From Candidatus Brocadia sinica JPN1 (GTDB lineage: Bacteria; Planctomycetota; Brocadiia; Brocadiales; Brocadiaceae), in assembly GCF_000949635.1 (NCBI RefSeq), contig NZ_BAFN01000001.1:2531673-2595672 (forward strand): a stretch of 64,000 bases of DNA, read 5' to 3'. This document shows, piece by piece, positions 1 to 9,841 of this stretch. Under the pieces are notes generated by a model. It was not told where the DNA came from. It made no database searches and saw nothing but the letters and a program-made list of their open reading frames with translations. Position 1 is the stretch's first letter. Each line of letters begins with the position of its first letter. The translations under genes and the position numbers were made by a program.

Positions 1-565
1 CAGGCACATTGTCTGAGGCATCTCCTGAGAGGGCAAGGACGTCCACTACCTGCTCTGGCCGTATGCCTTTTTCTTTGAAAAGGACTTCCCGATCAATCAT
101 CAAACCTTTCTTTGCATTCAATATTTTTACACATGGACTTAATAATTGTTCCATATCTTTATCTGAGGTTACTATGACAATTTCGACAGGTTTGTCGGAT
201 AGTAATTTTACCAGGGTACTAATTACATCATCTGCTTCATATCCCTTGGCTGCGTAAACGGGAATGTTATGCGCCCTGACAACTTTGTAAATCAGAGGAA
301 TTTGTACCTGTAATTCATCAGGTGTCGGTTTACGGTTTGCCTTATACTCACGGTAATTATAATGTCTGTGGGTAATCCATTTAGTATCGAAAACCACAAC
401 TATGTATTCCGGCCGATGCTCCCTGAGCAGCTTTTGCAGCATCCTCGTGAATCCGTATACTGCATTTGCTGGTTTTCCATCGGGCGTTGTAAGTCTTGCC
501 GTGATGGCATAAAAAGCCTGGTAACAGTGTGAATGACCATCGATGATAAAGAATCGCTCTGACAT
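1..565 (-). CDS. polA: DNA polymerase I, N-terminal 5'-3' exonuclease part (cut by window edge)
   Basis: Reading the minus strand from an ATG at 565 gives 188 open codons that run off the left edge. The protein has the signatures of the 5'-nuclease domain at the N-terminus of bacterial PolA: IIDGHS near residue 7, VVVFD near 58, a YKANRK stretch, EADDVI near 120, TSDKDM, and SGDASDNVP at the window edge, which is the helix-hairpin-helix entry. The acidic residues of these motifs bind the catalytic metals. The domain removes RNA primers and flaps during replication and repair. The polymerase domain would lie outside the window. A stand-alone exonuclease of the same fold cannot be excluded. Confidence 0.9.
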   Translation of the reverse strand, partial: MSERFFIIDGHSHCYQAFYAITARLTTPDGKPANAVYGFTRMLQKLLREHRPEYIVVVFDTKWITHRHYNYREYKANRKPTPDELQVQIPLIYKVVRAHNIPVYAAKGYEADDVISTLVKLLSDKPVEIVIVTSDKDMEQLLSPCVKILNAKKGLMIDREVLFKEKGIRPEQVVDVLALSGDASDNVP

Positions 566-1138
566 TCTCGGTTAGCGATGTAAAGCCTTGCGTACCATCA
601 AACCAGTGATTTGCTCAGGAGCATCAGTAACAGAGACAGGCAATTGTTAGGCAAGACAGGTTGCGGAGATATACCGTAAAATTTATTTATAATTTATGTT
701 CTTAAAACTGGAGAAAATCAAGATATTATAACTCTGCAATAAAGATGCTGAAACTGTTATTTAAAAATGTTGGAAAATACCAGAACAAACTTAGGAAAGA
801 TTAGCTTACCACTATGCTAACTTTAGGCTGGATAACCTATCATTAACCAAAAAATTATTATGGATAATTTTTATAAATAGTAACATCGTTGAAAATTATT
901 GTCAAGCTAAATAATAAATTTTATCTTGTCTGTGTTTGGTGCAAAACTCGCAGGATTTCGCCCGATTTATATCGGGATTCAGAATCCGCAGTATATTTCA
1001 GGAATATTCCTTGAAAATATTTGCGGGAGGTGTTATCCTTTGTCCATTGATAAAGATTCTTTTAATGACTTTAAAGAACGAAAGTTGTCTTAAGTTCCCA
1101 TTCTTGAATAGTTCATTTCGAAAATACTTGAAACGGGT
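566..1138. other. AT-rich intergenic region
   Basis: This stretch of about 570 bases separates the divergent polA start from the tRNA. It is AT-rich and I see no convincing gene. One short TTG-started reading frame on the plus strand runs into the tRNA and looks accidental. The polA promoter and the tRNA promoter should both lie here, but I could not pick -35/-10 boxes with confidence. Confidence 0.5.
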
Positions 1139-1214
1139 GGCGGTGTAGCTCAGTTGGTAGAGCAGCGGACTCATAAGCCGCGCGTCGGGGGTTCAATTCC
1201 CTCCACCGCTACCA
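1139..1214 (+). tRNA. tRNA with CAU anticodon (elongator tRNA-Met or tRNA-Ile2)
   Basis: The sequence folds as a full cloverleaf. The 7-bp acceptor stem begins GGCGGTG and closes with one G-U pair. The D stem is GCTC/GAGC. The anticodon loop is CTCATAA with anticodon CAT, the T arm has a TTCAATT loop, and an encoded CCA follows discriminator A. The first acceptor pair is G-U rather than the C-A mismatch of initiators, so this is not tRNA-fMet. A CAU anticodon can belong to elongator Met or to lysidine-modified Ile2. The overall sequence resembles elongator Met more closely, but identity is not settled. Pair 31-39 is an A-G mismatch. Confidence 0.93.
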
Positions 1215-1467
1215 AAATCAGGTAGTCCAAAGCCCGATACTCCGGGGGGGCATTTTCTTGAACGCAAATTCATTAACATGGGGATATCCTCATTTGTATA
1301 GCCGTAGATACTTGCTTCCTTTTTTAGAAAGTTTTTCCATAATATGCTGTAAAGCAAACTTGCGTTCGCTTTACCTCAATCACCGTTTGTAAGGGTGTAA
1401 AAAAGGTTAATGTGGTTACGGCGTTGCTTCGTTAAGAATTTTGCATAAAACATAATGGAGGATTACT

Positions 1468-2040
1468 TTGAAAAAAACCTTAGTTATACTTATCATCGCC
1501 CTATTTTGTGTCGTGCAATCTGCCTGGGCGAATTCGCAAAATCCCCGTATTCGGCTGGAAACCAATAAAGGTATTATTATCCTGGAGCTTGATGCAAAGG
1601 CAGCTCCAAAGACGGCGGAGAATTTTCTCCGCTATGTCAAGGATGGATTTTATGATGGCACCATCTTTCATCGGGTGATAAAAGGGTTTATGATACAGGG
1701 TGGAGGCTTAACTGGTAATATGCGGGAGAAATCTACACGTGCACCGATAACCAATGAGGCTGATAATGGGCTCGAAAACCGCCGCGGTACGGTGGCTATG
1801 GCTCGCACCATGGATCCCCACTCCGCCACAGCTCAATTCTTCATTAACACCGTGGACAACGCCTTCCTTGACCACAAAGGGAAAACTACCAGCGGCTGGG
1901 GCTATTGCGTATTTGGTAAAGTCGTGAAGGGTATGAATGTGGTGGATACTATCGAAAACCTGTCTACCGCAACCAAGTCTGGATTTCAGGATGTCCCCAC
2001 TTCTCCTGTCGTTATTGAAAAGGCAATGACGGAGGAATAA
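1468..2040 (+). CDS. Exported cyclophilin-type peptidyl-prolyl cis-trans isomerase
   Basis: The 190-residue protein starts at a TTG preceded by a good GGAGG ribosome site. Residues 1-21 form a signal peptide ending AWA, so the enzyme should act in the periplasm. The cyclophilin fold follows, with the active-site motifs [13 protein letters not shown] near 70 and TAQFFINT near 122, and WGYCVFGKV near 143. It catalyses proline isomerisation during folding of exported proteins. The length is typical of the short PpiA/PpiB group. It stands alone between the tRNA and the efflux operon on the other strand. Confidence 0.93.
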   Translation: MKKTLVILIIALFCVVQSAWANSQNPRIRLETNKGIIILELDAKAAPKTAENFLRYVKDGFYDGTIFHRVIKGFMIQGGGLTGNMREKSTRAPITNEADNGLENRRGTVAMARTMDPHSATAQFFINTVDNAFLDHKGKTTSGWGYCVFGKVVKGMNVVDTIENLSTATKSGFQDVPTSPVVIEKAMTEE

Positions 2041-2081
2041 GTTTACGTAAAAAGGGATATCTCTGTAAGATTCAGGTATTG

Positions 2082-2101
2082 GTTTATAATTTGTTATAAA
2101 C
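2082..2101. terminator. Small AT-rich palindrome between convergent genes
   Basis: A perfect 8-bp inverted repeat (GTTTATAA, loop TTTG, TTATAAAC) lies in the 170-base gap between the convergent cyclophilin and RND permease genes. It could act as a weak bidirectional terminator, but it lacks a GC-rich stem and a clear T-run. Confidence 0.25.
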
Positions 2102-2210
2102 TACGCGTGTATGTGCAAGTTGTACCGTAGCCGTACCTGGTTAAATCGCATGAGGAATAACAGGCTGAGAAATACCCTCTTTACCATTCATGATATGCCT
2201 TTCTATCTTT

Positions 2211-5200
2211 TCAATGGTATTCTGAAACCTTCACCATCTCTCCTGGCTGTTGTCCTGTCATCTCCTTCCCTGAGGATAGCTGAAATATTTTTCGAATTTT
2301 TTCCTGAAAGGTGTCCATGTAGGTGTAAAAAACAGGGGTGAGGTAAAGGGTGACAATCTGTGAAAAAAGCAGACCGCCTACCATGACAAGACCCAGGGGA
2401 CGGCGCGCCTCTGCCCCTGCGCCAAAGCCAAGGGCTATCGGTAAAGCGCCCATGAGAGCTGCCATGGTGGTCATCATGATGGGGCGGAACCGGATCAGAC
2501 ACCCCTCATATATTGCTTCTAAAGGGTTCTTGCCCTCGTCTCTTTGTGCTTCCAGGGCAAAATCGATCTGCATAATGGCGTTTTTTTTGACGATCCCTAT
2601 TAACATGATAAGACCCACAAAGGCGTAGACATCCAAATCCATACGGAAGATGAAAAGGGTTAAAAGTGCACCTAAACCAGCAGAAGGAAGTCCCGACAGG
2701 ATGGTTATTGGGTGGATGAAGCTTTCATAAAGTATTCCCAGTACAATATAAATGACCAGAATGGCCATACCTAATAACATTCCCAGACCCTCTATCGACG
2801 ATTGAAACTCCTGGGCTGTTCCCTGAAAACTGGTATTGATGGCAAGGGGCAAGGTCCTGAGTGCAAGTTCGTTAACCGAGGTAACGGCCTCGCTTAGGGA
2901 AACCCCGGGTCTGAGGTTAAATGAAATCGTGACGGCAGGGAACTGTCCCATATGGTTAATTGTCTGTGGGCCTAGATTCTCAGTCAGTGTTGCTACCGCA
3001 TATAAAGGAACTGGGAGCCCATTCGATGAGTTTACATAAAGCATACGCAGGGCATCCTGATTTATTTGATACTGCGGGTCTAATTCCATAATGACCTTAT
3101 ATTGGTCATTGGATGCATAGATTGTTGAGACCCATCGGTTGCCATAGGCGCTGTAGAGCGCACTTTCAATTTGTCTCGCTGTTACTCCAAGTGTTGAAGC
3201 CTTATCCCGGTGAATTACGACGTTTATCTGCGGATTCCTGACCTGCAGATCACTAGTTACATCCTGCAATATCGGCAGATTCTGCATTTCAGCTTCGAGG
3301 ATTGGGGCATAGTGATACAATTCTTCAATATCCGGACTTTGTAAGGTAAATTGATACAGGCTTTTTGTCAGTCGCCCCCCGATACGAATTTCAGGAGGGT
3401 CTTGCATGAAAATTCTGATACCCGGAATCGTGGCGAGCTTTTGACGCAATTCCTCAATTACCTGTACAGAACTCAGACGGCGTCCGGGTCGTGGTTTTAA
3501 ATGGATAAACAAGACGCCCTGGTTGGGACTGGCTGCAGCGCCGGAACTACCAACACTCGAATAAAAGCACTTAACATTTGGATCTTCGTGGACTATATCT
3601 GCCACGGCCTGCTGGAGTTGTACCATCTTATCGAAAGAGGTTCCCTCTTGCGCTTCTGTAATGGTGAAAATCGTTCCCTGATCCTCGTTTGGAAGGAATC
3701 CTTTGGGAATTGTTGCAAAAAGATATCCCGTAGCCAAAAGGATGACGCCGGAAGCTGCCATTGTGGTCAGACGATACTGTAAAGCCAGCCTGAGACTCCG
3801 GTCATAAACTTTAAGCATAGTATTAAAGAAATTTTCAATAATCATGTAAAGACGTCCGTGTTTCTTCTCAGATGGTGGACGTAAGAAACGACTGCAAAGC
3901 ATAGGCGTGAGACTGAGAGAGACAAAACCCGATATCAGGATTGCCACACAGATTGTAACGGCAAATTCCCGGAATAATCGTCCGACAACACCTCCCATAA
4001 ACAGCACGGGAATAAAGACGGCTGCGAGTGAAAGTGTCATGGATAAAATAGTAAAACTGATTTCCCCGGACCCTTTGAGCGCCGCCTGAAGTGGCTTTTC
4101 TCCCATCTCCATATGACGGACGATGTTTTCAAGGATGACAATGGCATCGTCCACCACGAATCCTATTGCAAGAATCAAGGCCATGAGAGAGAGGTTGTCC
4201 ATGCTGTAATTCATCAGATACATCACTGCAAAGGTACCCACGATGGATAGTGGAAGCGCCAGACTGGGAATCATCGTGGCGGAAAAATTGCGCAGGAAAA
4301 GTAGTATGGTCATAACAACCAGGACCAAAGTCAGGATCATGGTAAATTTGACTTCATGGATCGATTTCTGGATTGATTCAGAGCGGTCATAGAGAATATG
4401 CATTTCGGCCGAAGGTGGAAGATGCGATTGGAAGACGGGCAGGAGTTTTTTGACGGCGCCCGCCACTTCGACTGCATTTGTTCCCGGCTGGCGCTGAACT
4501 GCCAGTACGACAGCCCGCTGGCTTCCGTTTTGGTCCATGTACCAGGCAGCGGCTTTATCATTTTCAACGCTGTCAACGATCCTTCCCAGTTCTTCAAGAT
4601 GTACTGGTGAACCGTCACGATAAGTTACAATAACGGAACGGTAGTCGCTGGCTTTAAATAATTGTCCGGTAGCAAGGATGGTAAATGCCTCGTGGGTTCC
4701 CTGCAGGGTTCCTGTGGGCAGATTTACATTTGCATTGTGCAGCGCCTCTTCTACTGTATCGATTCCAATACCCCTACTGGCAAGGGCATGGGGGTCAAGC
4801 TGAACGCGAACGGCGTACTTCTGCGGTCCGTAAATCTGTACCTGAGAAACCCCGCTGGTCATGGAGATACGCTGCGCCATCATGGTGTCCGCATAATCGT
4901 GCAGTTCCCAGAGAGGTAGTGTCCGGGAAGTCAGGGCAATATACAAGATAGGCTGGTCAGCAGGGTTTACCTTCTTGTAGGTTGGAGGTTGGGGCATATC
5001 CTGAGGAAGAAACGGCGTGGCTTGGGTAATGGCAGTCTGTACGTCCTGAGCTGCCGCATCAATATTCCGGTTCAGGCTAAACTGAAGTGTGATCTGAGTG
5101 GAGCCCAAAGAACTGGTGGAAGTCATGGAGTCTAATCCTTCAATAGTTGAAAACTGCCGTTCCAGGGGAGTCGCGACAGATGAAGACATGGTTTCAGGAC

Positions 5201-5363
5201 TGGCGCCAGGAAGGCTGGCGCTTACCAGAAGCGTGGGAAAGTCAACGCTGGGAAGGTCGCTTACCGGCAGGAATCTGTACCCTGCAATACCAAAGAGAAG
5301 TATCCCGATCATAACGAGGGTTGTCATGACAGGGCGACGAATAAAGGATCCTGAGATGCTCAC
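2211..5363 (-). CDS. RND multidrug efflux permease (AcrB/MdtB type, HAE1 family)
   Basis: This 1050-residue inner-membrane protein has the family's usual length and layout. The first membrane segment lies around residues 12-30, two large periplasmic loops follow, and membrane bundles lie near 340-540 and 865-1020. The motif GFVVDDAIVILENI near 405 contains the paired aspartates of the proton relay. As an H+ antiporter it would export drugs, detergents or metabolites across both membranes with an adaptor and an outer-membrane channel. Its ATG overlaps the stop of the upstream adaptor gene (ATGA), so the two are translationally coupled. No TolC-like channel gene is in the cluster, so one must be supplied from elsewhere. 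Confidence 0.95.
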   Translation of the reverse strand: MSISGSFIRRPVMTTLVMIGILLFGIAGYRFLPVSDLPSVDFPTLLVSASLPGASPETMSSSVATPLERQFSTIEGLDSMTSTSSLGSTQITLQFSLNRNIDAAAQDVQTAITQATPFLPQDMPQPPTYKKVNPADQPILYIALTSRTLPLWELHDYADTMMAQRISMTSGVSQVQIYGPQKYAVRVQLDPHALASRGIGIDTVEEALHNANVNLPTGTLQGTHEAFTILATGQLFKASDYRSVIVTYRDGSPVHLEELGRIVDSVENDKAAAWYMDQNGSQRAVVLAVQRQPGTNAVEVAGAVKKLLPVFQSHLPPSAEMHILYDRSESIQKSIHEVKFTMILTLVLVVMTILLFLRNFSATMIPSLALPLSIVGTFAVMYLMNYSMDNLSLMALILAIGFVVDDAIVILENIVRHMEMGEKPLQAALKGSGEISFTILSMTLSLAAVFIPVLFMGGVVGRLFREFAVTICVAILISGFVSLSLTPMLCSRFLRPPSEKKHGRLYMIIENFFNTMLKVYDRSLRLALQYRLTTMAASGVILLATGYLFATIPKGFLPNEDQGTIFTITEAQEGTSFDKMVQLQQAVADIVHEDPNVKCFYSSVGSSGAAASPNQGVLFIHLKPRPGRRLSSVQVIEELRQKLATIPGIRIFMQDPPEIRIGGRLTKSLYQFTLQSPDIEELYHYAPILEAEMQNLPILQDVTSDLQVRNPQINVVIHRDKASTLGVTARQIESALYSAYGNRWVSTIYASNDQYKVIMELDPQYQINQDALRMLYVNSSNGLPVPLYAVATLTENLGPQTINHMGQFPAVTISFNLRPGVSLSEAVTSVNELALRTLPLAINTSFQGTAQEFQSSIEGLGMLLGMAILVIYIVLGILYESFIHPITILSGLPSAGLGALLTLFIFRMDLDVYAFVGLIMLIGIVKKNAIMQIDFALEAQRDEGKNPLEAIYEGCLIRFRPIMMTTMAALMGALPIALGFGAGAEARRPLGLVMVGGLLFSQIVTLYLTPVFYTYMDTFQEKIRKIFQLSSGKEMTGQQPGEMVKVSEYH

Positions 5364-6499
5364 CGATCCATGCCTCCGTTTTGTGCCAAGGGTTCTGTGT
5401 TATTTTTAATTTCCACTTTACTCCCATGGGCAAGCTGAAATTGACCATCAATTACTACTTTTTCTCCGGGTCGGAGTCCCTTTGTGATGACCGTTTCCTG
5501 ATGAAAACGATTTCCTAAAACAACTGGACGGGATTCTACGGTAAAGTCGGATCTGACGACGAAGACATAATGGCCTTCTTGTCCTATCTGGATCGCCCGC
5601 GAAGGAATTACTACTGCGTCATATTGTATCGTGAGAGTTAATGCCACGTTAACAAACTGCCTCGGCCAAAGAGATTCATCTTCATTGGCAAAGAGCGCTT
5701 TCAGCAGAATGGTTCCTGTCGATTTATTTACCTCGTTGTTTATGAAGGTCAGTTTCCCAGCGGCGGGATTCATTTCATCGTTGGGAACAATAGCCTCTAC
5801 TTTCAAATCTTTCTGGGCCATGTGTCGCCTGACTTCTGATAGTTCCTGTTCAGGCAAAAAAAAGGTGACGTATATCGGTTTCGTCTGATTAATCGTTACC
5901 AGTATGGTATCAATGTCTTTAACAATGTTGCCCTGGTTAACCTCGATCCTTCCGATACGTCCGTTTATGGGGGAACGGATATGACAGTATCCAAGCTGAA
6001 GTTTGGCATTTACTACAGCGGCCTCATCAGCTCTTACAGTCGCACTAAGCGCCTCAAAATTGGTACGATATTGGTCGTATTCCTGCTTAGAAACCACGCC
6101 ACTTTTTAACAACTCTTCGTAACGACGGACATCTGCCTCTGCCTTTTTCATCTGAGCTGTATCTCTTGCCAGATTGGCTTCAAATTGCCTGAGCAATGCC
6201 TTAAAAGGACGGGAATCAATCATGAACAGGAGATCACCTTTTTTCACCTCTTGCCCCTCTTTGAAATAGACGTGCGACAGTTCTCCTTCGACCCGTGTCT
6301 TGACCAATACCGTAGAATAGGCCTCCACGTTTCCAATGGTGCGTATTTGAATGGGGACGTCGTTTTGTTCAGCGACTGCCACGGTAACCGGTAGGCTGGT
6401 GGGCATTGCATGTTTCTCCTTTGATCCGGGAGAACAAGAAATTGTGAGGATTACGATTCCCAGGATAAAACTGCGTCTTATAATGAGAAAAAAAGTCAT
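5360..6499 (-). CDS. RND efflux periplasmic adaptor, lipoprotein (MdtA/AcrA type)
   Basis: The 379-residue protein has a lipobox-like signal sequence ending LTISCS, so it is probably anchored by a lipidated cysteine near residue 22. It shows the membrane fusion protein order: a barrel-sandwich half near 60-100 (VEGELSHVYFKEGQEVKKG), a helical hairpin near 100-165, the second barrel-sandwich half (SPINGRIGRIEVNQG) and beta-barrel domains. It bridges the RND pump and an outer-membrane channel. It lies between the TetR regulator and the permease with overlapping start and stop codons on both sides, so all three form one operon. Confidence 0.94.
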   Translation of the reverse strand: MTFFLIIRRSFILGIVILTISCSPGSKEKHAMPTSLPVTVAVAEQNDVPIQIRTIGNVEAYSTVLVKTRVEGELSHVYFKEGQEVKKGDLLFMIDSRPFKALLRQFEANLARDTAQMKKAEADVRRYEELLKSGVVSKQEYDQYRTNFEALSATVRADEAAVVNAKLQLGYCHIRSPINGRIGRIEVNQGNIVKDIDTILVTINQTKPIYVTFFLPEQELSEVRRHMAQKDLKVEAIVPNDEMNPAAGKLTFINNEVNKSTGTILLKALFANEDESLWPRQFVNVALTLTIQYDAVVIPSRAIQIGQEGHYVFVVRSDFTVESRPVVLGNRFHQETVITKGLRPGEKVVIDGQFQLAHGSKVEIKNNTEPLAQNGGMDR

Positions 6500-7074
6500 T
6501 TCACGGTTCCTTTGATAAAGATTACGACGAATTCTCTGATGATCGCGTCAGTATCAGTACGCCGGTATTTTTTCAGTAACAAAAAATTCTCGGCATCGAA
6601 ATAGGAAAAGAACATTCCAAGGAATGCCCTTGCCCCTAATTCTGTATCAAAAGTTCTCAGGATTCCCTTCTTTTGCATTTCAGCAAAGTAGGATGCAAGG
6701 GTCTTCAATATTTCATCAATAATGGAATGATAAATCCTATGGATTTTCTCGGTATAGCGGTGTATTTCTGAATGCATAATCCGTATTAAGTCTTTTCTCT
6801 CCGTGAGAGAGTCCAGAAACCTTTTGGAAATTACCCGTAATCCTTCTTCATATGGTAATCCGGCGATCTCCGGAAGGAGTCCTCTGAGAGCCGGCAGAAA
6901 AGAATGGGTATTGATTACCTCCTCAAAGAGTTTTTCCTTTGAAGGAAAATGCCTGAACAGGGTGATTTCAGCAATACCGGCCGTCCTTGCAATTTCTTTT
7001 GTGGTTGCGCCAAGATAGCCCTTTTTCGAAAAGAGTTTCAGCCCCGTCTCCAGGATTTTATCCTTTGTTTTCAT
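6496..7074 (-). CDS. TetR/AcrR family transcriptional regulator of the efflux operon
   Basis: The 192-residue protein has a TetR DNA-binding domain at residues 1-50 (ILETGLKLFSKKGY, then TKEIARTAGIAEITLFRHFPSKEKL) and an all-helical ligand-binding C-terminus. I chose the ATG at 7074. An in-frame ATG at 7116 is also open, but it would place the 24-base palindrome at 7091-7114 inside the coding sequence, whereas that palindrome looks like the operator. It is the first gene of the efflux operon and probably represses itself, the adaptor and the pump until a pump substrate binds. The ligand is unknown. Confidence 0.9.
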   Translation of the reverse strand: MKTKDKILETGLKLFSKKGYLGATTKEIARTAGIAEITLFRHFPSKEKLFEEVINTHSFLPALRGLLPEIAGLPYEEGLRVISKRFLDSLTERKDLIRIMHSEIHRYTEKIHRIYHSIIDEILKTLASYFAEMQKKGILRTFDTELGARAFLGMFFSYFDAENFLLLKKYRRTDTDAIIREFVVIFIKGTVK

Positions 7075-7090
7075 AATGCCCGTTTTATAA

Positions 7091-7114
7091 GTATGTAAGT
7101 TATTACTTACATAC
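7091..7114. promoter_or_regulatory. Probable TetR operator (perfect inverted repeat)
   Basis: GTATGTAAGT, a TATT spacer and ACTTACATAC form a perfect 10-bp inverted repeat directly upstream of the chosen tetR start. Size, symmetry and position match autoregulatory TetR-family operators. Binding there would block transcription of the tetR-adaptor-permease operon. Confidence 0.75.
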
Positions 7115-7278
7115 ATAATAGTCTTAAAAATTTTCTTATCAATAGAAAATTCTGTCTCTTTAACTATACGATAAAACCTCAGTTCTTCACGTCTTGTGCC
7201 GGCATTTCATGAAATCTTATAAAGAGGCTGTGATTTTATCTGCGTAATCTGTAAAATCTGAGGCTTCTTTCCTTTTCT

Positions 7279-8025
7279 CTATTGGTCTAAGGCTTTTCTT
7301 GCCAGTTCATGCCTGAAAATCAATTCCTTCATCTCTGAAACGGCCTTCTGGATTCCTACAAAGACCGCTCGCGACACAATGCTGTGCCCAATATGCAATT
7401 CTTCGACGTCCATGGATTCCACGAGTAATCCAACATTCTGATACGTCAGCCCATGTCCCGCATTTACCCGCAATCCCAATTTTTGAGCAACCTCCATACC
7501 GCTCTGAAGTTTCCCGATCGTTTTACTTTTAGAAATATCATCTCTAGCATGGGCATAATTTCCCGTATGCAATTCAATATACTGTGCCCCAACATCCTTT
7601 GATGCAGATATCTGATCTTCCTCCGGATCGATAAAAAAACTAACGCAGATGCCAGCATCTCTGAATCTTTTAACGATATCCACAAGTACCTTTTTATGAG
7701 AAACAACATCCAATCCCCCTTCAGTTGTAACCTCCTGCCTTTTTTCAGGTACAAGGGTTACCTGCTCCGGTTTCGTTTCAATTGCAATGTCTACAATCTC
7801 CCGTGCAATGGACATCTCAAGATTCAGCTTGGTAAACACTGTTCCCCGAAGCAATCTCACGTCACGGTCCTGGATATGCCTTCGATCCTCTCTCAGATGA
7901 ACGGTAATAATATCAGCGCCTCCAAGAATTGCCAGAGATGCCGCCGTAACCGGGTCTGGTTCGAATGTCTTTCTTGCCTGCCGTATTGTGGCAACATGGT
8001 CTATATTTACTCCCAGCTTTATCAT
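7279..8025 (-). CDS. pdxJ: Pyridoxine 5'-phosphate synthase
   Basis: The 248-residue protein matches PdxJ over its whole length. [16 protein letters not shown] is at the N-terminus, HLREDRRHI with its catalytic and phosphate-binding residues is near 45, NAGHGLTY near 190 and [10 protein letters not shown] near 212. It condenses 1-deoxy-D-xylulose 5-phosphate with 3-amino-2-oxopropyl phosphate to make pyridoxine phosphate in the DXP-dependent vitamin B6 pathway. Its start overlaps the end of the YbbR gene by 4 bases, so it is the last gene of a folP-cdaA-ybbR-pdxJ run. Confidence 0.96.
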   Translation of the reverse strand: MIKLGVNIDHVATIRQARKTFEPDPVTAASLAILGGADIITVHLREDRRHIQDRDVRLLRGTVFTKLNLEMSIAREIVDIAIETKPEQVTLVPEKRQEVTTEGGLDVVSHKKVLVDIVKRFRDAGICVSFFIDPEEDQISASKDVGAQYIELHTGNYAHARDDISKSKTIGKLQSGMEVAQKLGLRVNAGHGLTYQNVGLLVESMDVEELHIGHSIVSRAVFVGIQKAVSEMKELIFRHELARKALDQ

Positions 8026-9026
8026 TTTACCTCCGCAGAACGTATGGTTTCCCGAATGTCCAGGTGTACTTCCGGTAATTTATCGACAAGTTCAACGTTT
8101 TTGGGTAGAATGCTTTTGACCGGTTGTTTATAGGGTCCCGGTGGTTTTAATGAAGTAACGTCAATATATAATACAATATCTTCAGCATTCAATTTATCTA
8201 ATAAAAGCTTGGGACCTTTTATCCTCACATTGGCAAATTCATCCTGCAGCTTAATTGTGTAAGGATACTCCGCAGGTCCTATTATCTTGATCTTCATTTT
8301 CTCAAACAATCTTGTATCTTGCTGCTCCACAATCTGTAACCATACCCGTACATCCTCATTGCATACGACCGGCACTGAAATGGTTTTATCGCCTCGCTTA
8401 ATTATCACCTTCTGGTCTATTTCAATCCTCCAGGGAAACGTACGGTTTTGCTCTCCGGTAATTCCACCAATGTCAATAGGAACCGTATGAATAAAAGAGG
8501 CCTCTTTTAAGGCGTTTAAGGGACCTGTTACCTCCACTTCACCCGGAAATACGAATTCATTTGCGACAGCATATCCGATTGCCGGTTCGCCTTTCTTTTG
8601 CAAACTGACTTTTAACCTTTTCTTTTGTAATTTACCGAGCACGATATCGACCTTATCAGGATAGACGGAAACCAATTTAACGGCGCTTGGCAGATCCAGG
8701 TTTTCTCTTCTGATGGAGATCGTTTGTTTGACTTGGTCTTCAATCATATTCGGAGATTCCCGCACAGTATATCTCGCCAAAATTTTCCGATCTTTTATCA
8801 TATCTTCAACCGTGTCAATCACATTTTGCGGGCCTCGCAGATGTATGGTAATCTCCTCAAAGTTTTGTTCCAGTACGGTGATGCCTTCAGGGACAGAAAC
8901 AGTCAGGCCAACCACCTCCGTCAAATCACCGGTATGCCGGTTGATAGCGTATAACCAAAGGGCAACTGCCATAACCAGTGCCATAAGTTTTGTAGGGATA
9001 TTGCCGGTAAATATCTCTTTGATCAA
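8022..9026 (-). CDS. YbbR-domain membrane protein (CdaR-like)
   Basis: The 334-residue protein has one N-terminal membrane segment (about residues 12-30) followed by repeated YbbR beta domains outside the cytoplasm. In Firmicutes the equivalent protein, CdaR, binds and modulates the diadenylate cyclase CdaA. The gene directly follows the cdaA homologue with a 4-base overlap, so the same partnership is likely here, though it has not been shown for this lineage. Sequence similarity within YbbR repeats is low, so the number of repeats (three or four) is uncertain. Confidence 0.85.
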   Translation of the reverse strand: MIKEIFTGNIPTKLMALVMAVALWLYAINRHTGDLTEVVGLTVSVPEGITVLEQNFEEITIHLRGPQNVIDTVEDMIKDRKILARYTVRESPNMIEDQVKQTISIRRENLDLPSAVKLVSVYPDKVDIVLGKLQKKRLKVSLQKKGEPAIGYAVANEFVFPGEVEVTGPLNALKEASFIHTVPIDIGGITGEQNRTFPWRIEIDQKVIIKRGDKTISVPVVCNEDVRVWLQIVEQQDTRLFEKMKIKIIGPAEYPYTIKLQDEFANVRIKGPKLLLDKLNAEDIVLYIDVTSLKPPGPYKQPVKSILPKNVELVDKLPEVHLDIRETIRSAEVK

Positions 9027-9841
9027 ACGTGGGCGCTCCTTGCAACTCCAAATCTTTCTGTGGATAGTTCATCGAGAACCTTTTTCAATCCTTTTTCATC
9101 GACATTCCGATTCAACACCCCTTTAAACCCGGTAGAAATCGTACCAGTTTCTTCTGATACAATGATAACCATAGCATCGGTTTCTTCCGTAAGTCCAATA
9201 CCCGCCCTATGGCGCGTGCCAAGGCTCTTTGATAGTTCCGTCTTTTCAGTAAGCGGGAGCAAACAGCCCGCAGCGCTTATCTTCTGCTCTTGAATGATAA
9301 CAGCCCCGTCATGTAAGGGCGAACCAGGCCAAAATATGGCATTGAGCAATTCGCTCGATACATTCGCATTCAACTTCGTTCCCGTTTCCACGAAATTATC
9401 CAGGCCAATTTCTCTTTCAAGAGCAATGAGCGCGCCAATTTTATTTCTGGATAAAATTTCAACAGCCTTTATAATTTCATTAGTCACCTGATATTCAGAC
9501 TTTGAAAACATGCGGAAAACGGGATTTTGACCGAGTTTTAACAGTGCACGCCGGAATTCAGGTTGAAAGAGAATAATAATGGGAATGATAAATACGGGGA
9601 CAAACTCTGTCATTAACCAATCGATTGTGTAGAGTTGCAATTTTCGCACAAAAAACAGTACGCCAATGGAGATCAAAACGATAATGAATGCCAGACCTCT
9701 CAGAATGCTCGTCCCGCTGGTACCCTGCATGATTCGTAAAACAACATATACCACCGTATAGATAAGAAATATCTCACCCAGAGACCTCCCTATCATCCAG
9801 ACATTTATATTGTTGAATAAATCAGCTATACTTTCTAACAT
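9023..9841 (-). CDS. cdaA: Membrane-bound diadenylate cyclase (c-di-AMP synthase)
   Basis: The 272-residue protein has about three N-terminal membrane segments (roughly residues 15-90) and a DisA_N/DAC catalytic domain. Both catalytic signatures are intact: LHDGAVII (DGA motif) near 177 and GTRHRAGIGLTEETDA (RHR motif) near 209. It condenses two ATP into cyclic di-AMP, a second messenger usually tied to potassium, osmotic and cell-wall control. It is followed by its presumed regulator YbbR and preceded by folP, a gene order also seen around cdaA in other phyla. Confidence 0.95.
   Translation of the reverse strand: MLESIADLFNNINVWMIGRSLGEIFLIYTVVYVVLRIMQGTSGTSILRGLAFIIVLISIGVLFFVRKLQLYTIDWLMTEFVPVFIIPIIILFQPEFRRALLKLGQNPVFRMFSKSEYQVTNEIIKAVEILSRNKIGALIALEREIGLDNFVETGTKLNANVSSELLNAIFWPGSPLHDGAVIIQEQKISAAGCLLPLTEKTELSKSLGTRHRAGIGLTEETDAMVIIVSEETGTISTGFKGVLNRNVDEKGLKKVLDELSTERFGVARSAHV

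Noticed and set aside
936-1148. 70-residue TTG-started frame upstream of the tRNA
   Set aside because: It runs into the tRNA, has no ribosome site and no protein-like pattern.
2203-2502. Many 60-150 residue frames opposite or inside large genes
   Set aside because: They overlap well-supported genes in other frames and have no domain or start signals of their own.
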